This document shows, piece after piece, positions 44,233-52,632 of a DNA stretch of 64,000 nt. The translations under genes and the position numbers were made by a program. Origin of the DNA: SOIA01 sp964348015 (GTDB taxonomy: Bacteria; Acidobacteriota; Aminicenantia; Aminicenantales; Aminicenantaceae). The notes under the pieces were generated by a model. The model made no database searches. It was not told the origin of the DNA and saw nothing but the letters and a program-made list of their open reading frames with translations. The stretch lies in NCBI GenBank assembly GCA_964348015.1, contig CAYGBC010000013.1, positions 30,056 to 94,055 on the forward strand, given 5' to 3'. Numbering within the stretch: position 1 is the stretch's first letter; every line of letters starts with the position of its first letter.

Positions 44233-45708
44233 ATGCCTCCCGAGAAATTTTTAGCGTTTGATTTCGGAGCGGAAAGCGGAAGAACCATGCTGGGTCTGCT
44301 CGATAAAGACAGGATCCGCCTGGAAGAGATTCACCGTTTCCCGAACGCGCAGCTCAACATTTCCGGACATATTCACTGGGATATTTCCTATCTTTGGAGT
44401 GAACTGAAAAAAGGACTGGCCTGCGCAGCGCAGATGGGCCACCGAAAGCTGTCCGGTCTGGGAGTGGATACCTGGGGAGTGGATTTCGGTCTGGTCGGGC
44501 AGGACGATCAAATTCTGGGGAATCCTTACGCGTACCGGGACCGGAGAACTGATGGAGTAATGGAAAAGGCGTTCCGGTTGATGTCTGAAAAAGATTTCTA
44601 CTCACTCACCGGCATACAGTTCATGCAGTTCAATTCAGTCTTCCAGTTTCTGAGCATGCGCGATCCAGAAGGCCATCTGCCGGATGACATCGCAACTCTG
44701 CTCTTCATGCCGGACCTGTTCAATTTTCTGTTAACAGGAGAAAAACGTTCGGAATACACCATCGCATCCACTTCTCAGCTTCTCAATGCGAAAAAAAGAA
44801 ACTGGGAACCTGAGATATTTAAGAGACTCGGATTGCCTCTCCATATCATGGCGGAGATTATTCCTCCAGGGACTTTGATAGGTCCGCTCAAACCGGATAT
44901 TGCTCGGGAAACGAATATATCTTCTGTAGATGTGATCGCTCCTGCCTGTCACGACACAGCGAGTGCAGTGGCAGCTGTGCCGGCCCTGTCCGGGAGATGG
45001 GCTTACCTGAGTTCAGGAACGTGGTCCCTGCTTGGAGTGGAAGTGGATGAACCCGTCATCAACGAACTCTCGCGGAAAAATAATTTCACCAATGAAGGCG
45101 GAGTCGACGGAAAGATCCGTTTTTTGCGTAACACCATGGGACTGTGGCTGCTCCAGCAGTGTATGAAGAACTGGGATCTCCGGGGAGATCCTCTCGGGTA
45201 TGATGAACTGACAGGGCTGGCTATGGAATCCCAGCCGTTTAAGTCTGTTGTCGACCCGGATGACCACGCCTTCTTGAATCCGCCCGATATGCCCGCGGCC
45301 ATCAGAGAGTTCTGCCGGAAGACAGGGCAGGCCCTTCCAGAAACTAAGGGCGAATTTGTGCGCTGCATTCTCGAAAGCCTGGCGCTCAAATACCGGTTTC
45401 TCATCGATAAGATCAATGCCTCATGTCCTGCTCCCGTGGAGGTGCTTCATATCGTGGGCGGGGGTTCTCAGAATGAGGTTCTGAACCAGTTCAGCGCAGA
45501 CGCTACGGGTCTTCCTGTGATTGCAGGGCCCGTAGAAGCCACCGCTGTGGGAAATGTCATGATCCAGGCGATTTCAAAGGATGTGTGGAGCAGCCTCGAG
45601 CAGGGCCGGAAAGTGGTATCTCGTTCATTTCCCTTGAAAAGTTATGAGCCGGAAGATCCGGAGATATGGGAAGATATTTATGGGAAATTCAAGGGGATGC
45701 TTTCATGA
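44233..45708 (+). CDS. rhaB: Rhamnulokinase
   Basis: This 491-residue FGGY-family kinase phosphorylates L-rhamnulose at C1. The N-terminal FDFGAESGR phosphate loop, DTWGVDFGL, the NSVFQ and ASTSQLL motifs, and the GGGSQN loop near the C-terminus are characteristic of RhaB. It is cytosolic. It lies 56 bases after the GH2 gene with GGAG ten bases before the ATG. No rhamnose isomerase or aldolase is in the window, so this gene alone signals that the locus handles deoxy-sugar units. L-fuculose as alternative substrate is less likely from the motifs. Confidence 0.88.
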   Translation: MPPEKFLAFDFGAESGRTMLGLLDKDRIRLEEIHRFPNAQLNISGHIHWDISYLWSELKKGLACAAQMGHRKLSGLGVDTWGVDFGLVGQDDQILGNPYAYRDRRTDGVMEKAFRLMSEKDFYSLTGIQFMQFNSVFQFLSMRDPEGHLPDDIATLLFMPDLFNFLLTGEKRSEYTIASTSQLLNAKKRNWEPEIFKRLGLPLHIMAEIIPPGTLIGPLKPDIARETNISSVDVIAPACHDTASAVAAVPALSGRWAYLSSGTWSLLGVEVDEPVINELSRKNNFTNEGGVDGKIRFLRNTMGLWLLQQCMKNWDLRGDPLGYDELTGLAMESQPFKSVVDPDDHAFLNPPDMPAAIREFCRKTGQALPETKGEFVRCILESLALKYRFLIDKINASCPAPVEVLHIVGGGSQNEVLNQFSADATGLPVIAGPVEATAVGNVMIQAISKDVWSSLEQGRKVVSRSFPLKSYEPEDPEIWEDIYGKFKGMLS

Positions 45709-45762
45709 GGAGATGGAGTCGGGAAGGAATTTTTCCATGAATTGATTCTATGGAGAGCGGTC

Positions 45763-46689
45763 TCACTCGACAGGCCGAAAAGAATATGATTTTCCGACAA
45801 AAGAGAGATTTCCTTCCGAATCAACGATGATCGCCCCGTATTCTGGGTATTTATCTATGATTTTTTTGGGTTTTTGAGACACAAAGAGTGCGGTTGAAAG
45901 AGCGTCGCAGATGAGCGTTTCAGGACCAGAGACTGTCACGCTCTGTTTACCGGTGGCCGGATATCCTGTGCGGGGATCGAAGACATGATGATAGCGAATC
46001 CCATCTTTCATGAAAAAGCGCTGGTAATCGCCGGTTGTTGCGGCTCCACGGTTTGAGATAGACAGAACCCCAAAAATACCTTCTGTGCGGGGATGTTCTA
46101 TGCCGATGTTCCAGTCCTGATTATCCGGATTTTTTCCCCAGCAGTAGAGATCCCCACCTGCGTTGATAAAACCTCTTGAGATTCCCATCTCGATCAATGC
46201 GCGAGACGCGAGGTCGATGGCCAAGCCTTTAGCGATAGCTCCCCAATCCAGCTTCATCCCCGGACGGAGAAGGATTCCGTCTTCCTCCTTGATTTTTTCC
46301 ATCCCAACCAGTTTAAGGGCAGAATCAACCTGGTCTTGATTTGGCACAGAGTAAGACTTGCTCTGGAATCCCCAGAGCCGGGATAAAGGAGCGACAGTGA
46401 TATCAAAACATCCGTCCGAGTCATTGTAAACCTGAAGGGCTCTGGAGTACAGGTCGATAACCGTTGGAGAAGAGTAATCCTCGGAATCTGGCGAGAAGCG
46501 GGAGTTTATCTTGGAGAACACTCTGTCGACTTCTTCTTTGGCGGTCTTGAATACGGATGACGAGCAGAAGACTCTTATCTGACAAAGAGTGTCGAAGACG
46601 AGAAGAGTGGACGTATGCCATTTTTTCTCTATGCCGCAGCTTATGAACAGAGAACAGATGAGCAGAAGGAGAATGAATTTTTTAGCCAA
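45763..46689 (-). CDS. apbE: FAD:protein FMN transferase lipoprotein
   Basis: This 308-residue protein attaches FMN covalently to threonines of partner flavoproteins in the periplasm. It shows a lipobox (F-I-S-C), FDTLCQIRV, DWGAIAKGLAID, INAGGDLYCWG, HVFDPRTGYPA and DALSTALF, all ApbE signatures. The TTG start overlaps the stop of the NusG-II gene and gives a short normal lipoprotein signal; a GTG at 46746 would add 19 residues and overlap the upstream gene by 65 bases. No FMN-bearing RnfG/NqrC/FMN_bind protein lies in the window, but a relic of a related membrane ferredoxin protein occurs at 13199-13417. Confidence 0.87.
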   Translation of the reverse strand: MAKKFILLLLICSLFISCGIEKKWHTSTLLVFDTLCQIRVFCSSSVFKTAKEEVDRVFSKINSRFSPDSEDYSSPTVIDLYSRALQVYNDSDGCFDITVAPLSRLWGFQSKSYSVPNQDQVDSALKLVGMEKIKEEDGILLRPGMKLDWGAIAKGLAIDLASRALIEMGISRGFINAGGDLYCWGKNPDNQDWNIGIEHPRTEGIFGVLSISNRGAATTGDYQRFFMKDGIRYHHVFDPRTGYPATGKQSVTVSGPETLICDALSTALFVSQKPKKIIDKYPEYGAIIVDSEGNLSFVGKSYSFRPVE

Positions 46690-47416
46690 TGACCGTATCA
46701 ACCGAACGGGAGCGTTCGATTTCCAGTAAAAAATGGTTTGGCGCACAGATGATCCGCTCGCCGGCTAATGAGACAGGAGGGGAATGGAGGCAAATCTTAT
46801 GGCGGCATGAGGATTCTGCGATCCAGGCTCTTCCGTTTCTTATGCGTGCAGTGATCGTTCCCGCTTGAGTCTTGAAGGATCTCGTGAGGTTTTCCTTTAT
46901 CGGTAAAGTAGCGATCTTTCGTCCTCTGCTGTACACAGAGACGGATTTGCCGTCTGACCGGCCCAACGGCTTGTTTTTGAATGAAATAGTCGTTAAGCAG
47001 GATGAGAGCGCGTGGTTTTTATTCATTTCTTGCCAGAGAGAGAAAAGCCTTTGAGACCGAATATCCCAGACACGACCCTCTCTGACGAGCGTGAAAGAGG
47101 GAAGGGCTTTGTGGTGAAGACGGCTGAATGAGAGAACAAGATTTGCGGGTACCGGTTCCTGGACAAACTCCCATCCTTTTTCAAGGAGAGCCTTCAGGAT
47201 ATCGTTTTTATGGGGAGGAGGATTGAGAAACGTGAATTTCCGGCCTCCACTCGGATCATATCCCCGGGTTTCTTCGAGGAGAGTCGAGAGGAACAGCTGG
47301 GGCTTTTCAGCGATGATGTATAGCTCGAGATCATGCGCGGATTTTTTTGAGGAGAGAATCAACGGCGTGAGCAGTGGAGCCGCAAGCATCGTTTTGAAAA
47401 AGTCGCGTCTATCCAT
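46682..47416 (-). CDS. NusG-domain-II protein with twin-arginine-like signal
   Basis: This 244-residue protein starts MDRRDFFK with a hydrophobic run, resembling a Tat signal. The C-terminal about 70 residues match NusG domain II proteins (GTITARIRNGRAWI, then a Cys pair in SSCRHKICLHS). Such proteins often accompany ApbE and electron-transport complexes of the Rnf/FMN-binding kind, and the coupled overlap with apbE here fits that. The middle region is unassigned. Function is not known; a redox or cofactor-maturation role is inferred from context. Confidence 0.75.
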   Translation of the reverse strand: MDRRDFFKTMLAAPLLTPLILSSKKSAHDLELYIIAEKPQLFLSTLLEETRGYDPSGGRKFTFLNPPPHKNDILKALLEKGWEFVQEPVPANLVLSFSRLHHKALPSFTLVREGRVWDIRSQRLFSLWQEMNKNHALSSCLTTISFKNKPLGRSDGKSVSVYSRGRKIATLPIKENLTRSFKTQAGTITARIRNGRAWIAESSCRHKICLHSPPVSLAGERIICAPNHFLLEIERSRSVDTVIG

Positions 47417-47478
47417 CTGATCCTCCTATGCTCAAGATTTTTATGCATTCCCAAAAAAAAGTCAATGTTTGCAGTTTC

Positions 47479-47507
47479 TTGACATGGTGTTCAAATCTGT
47501 ATATTGT
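47479..47507 (+). promoter_or_regulatory. Sigma70-like promoter with a long leader
   Basis: A perfect TTGACA at 47479-47484 and TATTGT at 47502-47507 are 17 bases apart. The transcript would start near 47514, giving a leader of about 240 bases before the DoxX gene. The leader holds a short GGGGC...GCCCC pairing (about 47567-47601) but no recognised riboswitch; a 75-codon open frame in it has no family features and is not called. Confidence 0.5.
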
Positions 47508-47753
47508 AAGTCTGATTTTGTGTCTCCGGTATTCATGAGAACGCAAATTTTAATGCGAAGAAAGAGGGGCAAATTATTCTTACCGCGCACTGCCCCGATA
47601 AGTCTCTCCATTAAGAAAGACAGAGGCTGTTCCACTTCTCTGGAGAAAATAGGTTACACCTCTTTTTTGAACACAGAGTTCTATACGGTTCTGTAATGAG
47701 CCGCTGAGGTTTCACTCGGAAAATTGTGATGTTTGATTGAAAGGTAGGGCGCC

Positions 47754-48266
47754 ATGGAGAAAAAGACAAAATCAGATTCTGGTCAAATACCAGACTACAC
47801 CACCATTCAGCTGACAGCCCTGGTCATTCTGAGGGTTGGAATCGGCTGGCATTTTCTTTATGAAGGATTAGTCAAAGTGTTCAATCCTTACTGGTCGTCT
47901 GCAGGATTTCTGCTGGAAACCAAAGGGATATTCAAAGGCCTGGCCACATCGATAGTGGCGAGCCCGGGAGCTTTGGGCTTTGTCGATTTTTTAAACCAGT
48001 GGGGACTGATTCTCATCGGCCTTGGTCTGATTACTGGATGTTTGACGCGAATCGCCACAATATCCGGCATTGTGCTCCTGTTTTTCTATTATGCCTTTCA
48101 TCCTCCGTTTATCGGGTACACGTATGTCACTCCGATGGAAGGGAGCTATCTCATCGTGAATAAAAATTTAATAGAGCTGTTCGCTCTATTCGTGTTGACG
48201 GTATTTCCCACAGGGACGATCATCGGATTGGACAGGTTGATCTTCTTTAAGAAGAAACCTGCCTGA
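47754..48266 (+). CDS. DoxX-family membrane protein
   Basis: This 170-residue protein has four hydrophobic helices and the DoxX pattern ILRVGIGWHFLYEGLVK in helix 1. DoxX-like proteins have been linked to quinone oxidoreduction and redox stress, but the biochemical role of this type is not settled. It comes 37 bases before a Gfo/Idh/MocA oxidoreductase, which suggests the membrane protein may take up electrons from sugar oxidation; that is inference. The ribosome site (AAAGGTAG) is weak. Confidence 0.8.
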   Translation: MEKKTKSDSGQIPDYTTIQLTALVILRVGIGWHFLYEGLVKVFNPYWSSAGFLLETKGIFKGLATSIVASPGALGFVDFLNQWGLILIGLGLITGCLTRIATISGIVLLFFYYAFHPPFIGYTYVTPMEGSYLIVNKNLIELFALFVLTVFPTGTIIGLDRLIFFKKKPA

Positions 48267-48303
48267 ACGATAAGAGAATGACCGAGCGCGTGGAGGTATA
48301 CAA

Positions 48304-49908
48304 ATGAGTGAAAAAGAAAAAAAGAAAGAGAGCCAAAAGCCAAAGAAAAAAGCTGAAAAAGCAAGCTTGACCCGCAGAGATATTCTCAAAGGGCTGGCCA
48401 CAGTCCCTGTGTTCGGCCCGTTTTTCTACGCTTTATTCAGAAAAAAACGGCTGGATGATTTGAGAAAGCAAGAAATCCTTGCCGAATTAGGGATAACTGA
48501 AGAAACTCCGGTCGTTCTCCCGAAAACTACCCTTAAAAAGCCTGGAGCTCTCATAAGGTTGGGAATAATCGGTTTTGGCGGCAGGGGAGAAGCTCTGGCG
48601 CATGCCGCGGGTTTTGCTCATCCTGACTGGATAGAAATGAAGAAAAAGGATGCCAGAGAAAACAAACTGGATAAAGGTCTGGAAGCGTTTTTGAGTCAGG
48701 AAGACTTGAACGTGGACCTGACCGGAATCTGTGATGTATTTGATGTCAGAGCTGAGCGAGGGATTGCCGCCTCCAAGAATGATTTCAGACAAACAGGAGG
48801 TTCCGGGTTGCTGAAGGGAGCCAAGCGCTACCGTCATTATCAGGAAATGCTCGAGAGCAGTGATGTCGATGCGGTGATCATCGCGACTCCTGATCACTGG
48901 CATGCTCAAATGACGATTGACGCCCTCAATGCAGGCAAGCATGTCTACTGTGAGAAATGCATGACCAGAACGATCGAGGAAACTTACGCAGTCGCTGAAG
49001 CCGTGAAGAACAGCAATAGGATTTTTCAGCTCGGCCACCAGGGAAGACAGCAAGAAAGTTATGTCAAAGCCAAGCAGATCGTGGAAAAAAACATCCTTGG
49101 AAGGATCACTCTTGTTGAACTGACCACAAACCGCAATTCTCCGGGTGGTGCCTGGGTCTACGATATTCACGAAGAGGGAAGCCCCGAGACTATCGATTGG
49201 GAACAGTTCGAGGGGCCTGCGCCACACAAGGTGCCGTTCGATCTGGAGAGGTTCTTCCGCTGGCGCTGCTGGTTTGATTACGGAACCGGCCTTTCGGGTG
49301 ACCTTCTCTCGCACGAGTATGATGCGGCCAACCAGATACTGGAACTCGGGATCCCCAAATCTGTGGTGGCTTCCGGAGGAATTTACTACTTTCAGGATGG
49401 GCGCGACGTTCCCGATGTCTTTCAGGTCGTACTCGAGTATCCGGAACGGGACCTCACACTGCTTTACAGCGCCACTCTTGCTAACGGAAGAGGCAGAGGA
49501 AAGGTGTTCATGGGGCATGATGCGTCGATGGAAGTGGGCTACAGCCTGAGCGTGACCGCTGACTTGGAATCCACCCGTTATAAAGAGAAGATCATGAACA
49601 GGATTATCAACACGTCACTCCCTCTGTTCACATACCAGCCCGGTCTGAAAGGGATCGATACTGTCACATCAGCCACGGAACGATACTTCATGACTCGGGG
49701 GTTGATGTACACCGTGAAGGGCGGAACGCCTGTTGACACGACGCATCTTCATGTCGGAGAGTGGCTGGACTGCATACGGAACGGTAGACAGCCGAGCTGC
49801 AACATAGATCGGGGCTTCGAAGAAGCGATCACATGTCATATGGCGACACTGTCTTACTTGGAAGGCCGCAAGGTGGAATGGGATCCCGTGAGCAAACAGG
49901 TCGTTTGA
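48304..49908 (+). CDS. Gfo/Idh/MocA-family oxidoreductase, Tat-type signal
   Basis: This 534-residue protein has a Lys/Glu-rich N-terminus, a twin-arginine motif (LTRRDILKG) before a hydrophobic stretch, then a Rossmann fold (IIGFGGRGEAL) and a Gfo/Idh/MocA C-terminal domain. The family's E-K-P catalytic motif reads CEKCMTRT here, with Cys replacing Pro. Periplasmic family members carry tightly bound NAD(P) and oxidise sugar hydroxyls, for example glycosides at C3. A GGAGG site precedes the ATG. It leads a set with an MFS transporter, a second family member and a DUF1080 fusion. Confidence 0.87.
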   Translation: MSEKEKKKESQKPKKKAEKASLTRRDILKGLATVPVFGPFFYALFRKKRLDDLRKQEILAELGITEETPVVLPKTTLKKPGALIRLGIIGFGGRGEALAHAAGFAHPDWIEMKKKDARENKLDKGLEAFLSQEDLNVDLTGICDVFDVRAERGIAASKNDFRQTGGSGLLKGAKRYRHYQEMLESSDVDAVIIATPDHWHAQMTIDALNAGKHVYCEKCMTRTIEETYAVAEAVKNSNRIFQLGHQGRQQESYVKAKQIVEKNILGRITLVELTTNRNSPGGAWVYDIHEEGSPETIDWEQFEGPAPHKVPFDLERFFRWRCWFDYGTGLSGDLLSHEYDAANQILELGIPKSVVASGGIYYFQDGRDVPDVFQVVLEYPERDLTLLYSATLANGRGRGKVFMGHDASMEVGYSLSVTADLESTRYKEKIMNRIINTSLPLFTYQPGLKGIDTVTSATERYFMTRGLMYTVKGGTPVDTTHLHVGEWLDCIRNGRQPSCNIDRGFEEAITCHMATLSYLEGRKVEWDPVSKQVV

Positions 49909-49987
49909 TTTTCGTCTAAGATCTGATCGTTTAGAGTGAGAAAGAAAAGGAATTATTGAGTTCTATGTCGAGGACAGAGAGACACAT

Positions 49988-51211
49988 ATGCACGTGAAGC
50001 TCCGTTTGGGCTTGATGATGTTTCTTCAGTATGCCATCTGGGGCGCATGGTTCCCTGTGCTCTCGGAGTATCTGATAAATGACCTTGGTTTCAGCCCTTT
50101 TCAAATGGGTGTCATTTATGGAACGCTTCCGTTGGCCCTGATCATTTCTCCTTTTATCGGCGGGCAGGTCGCGGACCGCTATTTCTCCAGCCAGAAGGTG
50201 GTGGGCATCTTGGCGCTCACAGGGGGAGCTTTGCTGTTGGTCATATCCACCGTCACAGAATATTCGCTCATGATGTGGCTGATGCTGCTGTATTGCCTTG
50301 TCTATGCGCCCACTCTGGCCTTAACCAATTCTATCGCTTTCATCAACCTTAAAAAATCGGAAAAAGAATTTGGTTATATACGTGTCTGGGGAACGATCGG
50401 ATGGATCGTGGCTGGTCTCGTCCTGATGGGATGGAGATTCCTGGCTAAATCTTTGGAGGCGGTCGCCATCGGAGGGGATACTCTCCTTCTGGCTGGAATA
50501 TTTTCGATCATTATGGGTTTTCAGTCTTTCACGCTGCCTCACACGCCACCCAAGGAAAAACCTGAAAAACCCTGGGCATTCATGGAAGCGCTAAAAATGA
50601 TGAAGGATAAGAATTTTGCCGTATTCATCATCATTGCGTTTGTGGTGGCGACGGAACTGATGTTCTACTACGATCTGACAGCTCCATTTCTCGCATCAGA
50701 AAAGATAGGACTATCCTCTGCCGTGGTTCCAGGAGTCATGGTCATTGCCCAGGTTGCGGAAATTTTTGTGATGGTGGCTCTTCTGCCATATCTCATCGCC
50801 CGGATAGGCATCAGAAAGATCCTCGTTCTTGGTGTATTGGCGTGGCCTGTCCGGTATGTTATTTTCGCAATCGGCACGCCGTCTTGGCTGGTGATCGCCT
50901 CTCTGTCACTCCATGGTTTTTGCTTTGTGTTCTTTTTTGTTGCGGCATTCATATATGTGGATATGGCTTCGCCAAGAGATATTCGACATTCTGCGCAAAG
51001 CCTGATCATGGTTGTGACGTATGGAGTGGGAAATTTACTCGGGAGCCTTTTTGCGGGATGGGTGGCGGATTATTTCACTGCACACGGCGTAACAGACTGG
51101 ACCAAAGTTTTTCTCGTGCCCTGTGTTTTGACTGTGATTTGTGCATTCGCTTTTCTGCTTTTTTTTAAACCGGAAAAATCGGTTCTGACCCAGCCAAAGA
51201 CCGGAGCATGA
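49988..51211 (+). CDS. MFS transporter, nucleoside:H+ symporter-like
   Basis: This 407-residue inner-membrane protein has about twelve helices and resembles the NupG/XapB-like group (WGAWFPVLSEYL at the first helix, a VWGTIGWIVAG motif in the middle). Family members move nucleosides or sugars with protons; between two sugar oxidoreductases a sugar or keto-sugar cargo is more likely than a nucleoside, but this is inference. Gaps of 79 and 132 bases separate it from its neighbours on the same strand. Confidence 0.85.
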   Translation: MHVKLRLGLMMFLQYAIWGAWFPVLSEYLINDLGFSPFQMGVIYGTLPLALIISPFIGGQVADRYFSSQKVVGILALTGGALLLVISTVTEYSLMMWLMLLYCLVYAPTLALTNSIAFINLKKSEKEFGYIRVWGTIGWIVAGLVLMGWRFLAKSLEAVAIGGDTLLLAGIFSIIMGFQSFTLPHTPPKEKPEKPWAFMEALKMMKDKNFAVFIIIAFVVATELMFYYDLTAPFLASEKIGLSSAVVPGVMVIAQVAEIFVMVALLPYLIARIGIRKILVLGVLAWPVRYVIFAIGTPSWLVIASLSLHGFCFVFFFVAAFIYVDMASPRDIRHSAQSLIMVVTYGVGNLLGSLFAGWVADYFTAHGVTDWTKVFLVPCVLTVICAFAFLLFFKPEKSVLTQPKTGA

Positions 51212-51343
51212 AACGCGCGCTGTGCGAAAGCATAAAGATGAAAGAAGACTGAAAATAGAGAGATAACTGGATATCTTATCCAGGGATGTGACTTGCAGAG
51301 AAGAATTCAACCTTGATGTCGAGAAGATAAACGGAGGAGACAC

Positions 51344-52594
51344 ATGGCCAAAAAAAGATTAGGTGTGGGATTCGTCGGAGCCGGTTTCATCACAAAATTC
51401 CATATCCGCTCCTTCCTGGGTGTGCGTGATGCGGATGTCCTGGGCGTTATCTCTCGAACGAAAAAGAGAGCCGAGGAAGCCGCCGCACTGGCCAGAGAGC
51501 TCAACGTGGGCGAAGCAAAGGTTTTCACCTCCATAACGGATATGGTGGCTGACGCCAATATTGATGCCCTCTGGATCTGTGCTCCGAATTTCTGTCGGGT
51601 CGAAAATATGGAGGAGATTGTTCATACTCTTGAGGCTGGAAAAGGAGAACTTATCGGAGTGACATGCGAAAAGCCCCTCGGACGGAATGTCAGAGAAGCG
51701 AAAAAGCTGCTTGAGCTCGTCCGGAAGGCGGAGATACTCGATGGCTATCTTGAAGACCAGGTGTTCGCCCCGACTGTCACGCGGGGGAAGGAGATCGTCT
51801 GGACCAGAGGAGCCGCCATCTCTGGACCGCCTTATCTTGCCCGGGCCGCAGAAGAGCACAGCGGTCCGCATGAACCCTGGTTCTGGGAAGGAGAGCTTCA
51901 GGGGGGAGGCGTTCTGAATGACATGATGTGCCATTCTGTCGAGGAGGCCCGTTTCATGCTGACACCCCCCGGATCTCCGCGAGATGTTCTCACTCCGATG
52001 AAAGTGACGGCCTACGCCTCCTGTTTGAAATGGCAGCATCCGCACTACGCAAAAATTCTGGCGGATGCCAGTGGAGGCAAAACAGATTACATCAACCGGC
52101 CAGCCGAGGATTTTGCCCGCTCTCTGATCGAGTACAAAGATGAAAAGGGGAACAGGGTGGTTGTGGAGACGACGACATCCTGGTGTTTCATCGGAGCCGG
52201 GCTGCGGTTGACCATGGAGCTGCTCGGGCCGGAATACTCCCTCTCGATCAACACGCTAGATTCTGGACTGAAGGTGTTTTTCAGCCGGAATGTGAAGGGA
52301 AGCGCAGGTGAAGACCTCGTGGAAAAACAGAATGCGGAAACCGGGCTCATGCCGGTCGTGAGTGACGAGACGGCCGAGTACGGCTATGTTGGGGAAAACC
52401 GGCACATGGTCCAGTCTTTTCTCTCGGGACAACGGCCCGAGGAGAGTTTTGATGATGGACTCAATGTGACCGAACTTCTCATGGCCGCATACATGAGTGC
52501 GGAGCAGGAAAAGACCATTCCGTTTCCCCCTCCAGAGCTCGAGTCTTTTGTTCCCGCTGTGGCCAGAGGGGAGTGGAACCCGAAAAAAACATGA
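51344..52594 (+). CDS. Gfo/Idh/MocA-family oxidoreductase, cytosolic
   Basis: This 416-residue protein starts without a signal and has the Rossmann motif GFVGAGFITKFH, the intact E-K-P motif in VTCEKPLGRN, and a C-terminal alpha/beta domain with a histidine in MCHSVEEAR that may act in catalysis. It probably oxidises or reduces a sugar derivative with NAD(P). AACGGAGGA lies before the ATG. The pairing of one exported and one cytosolic member in one cluster suggests two oxidation or reduction steps on either side of the membrane. Confidence 0.87.
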   Translation: MAKKRLGVGFVGAGFITKFHIRSFLGVRDADVLGVISRTKKRAEEAAALARELNVGEAKVFTSITDMVADANIDALWICAPNFCRVENMEEIVHTLEAGKGELIGVTCEKPLGRNVREAKKLLELVRKAEILDGYLEDQVFAPTVTRGKEIVWTRGAAISGPPYLARAAEEHSGPHEPWFWEGELQGGGVLNDMMCHSVEEARFMLTPPGSPRDVLTPMKVTAYASCLKWQHPHYAKILADASGGKTDYINRPAEDFARSLIEYKDEKGNRVVVETTTSWCFIGAGLRLTMELLGPEYSLSINTLDSGLKVFFSRNVKGSAGEDLVEKQNAETGLMPVVSDETAEYGYVGENRHMVQSFLSGQRPEESFDDGLNVTELLMAAYMSAEQEKTIPFPPPELESFVPAVARGEWNPKKT

Positions 52595-52632
52595 ATAGAA
52601 TGGCATTCAAATCTATACAATGGGGAGAAAAT

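Noticed and set aside
47469..47696. 75-codon open frame in the leader before DoxX
   Set aside because: It begins within the promoter -35 region, lacks a ribosome site and has no family features.
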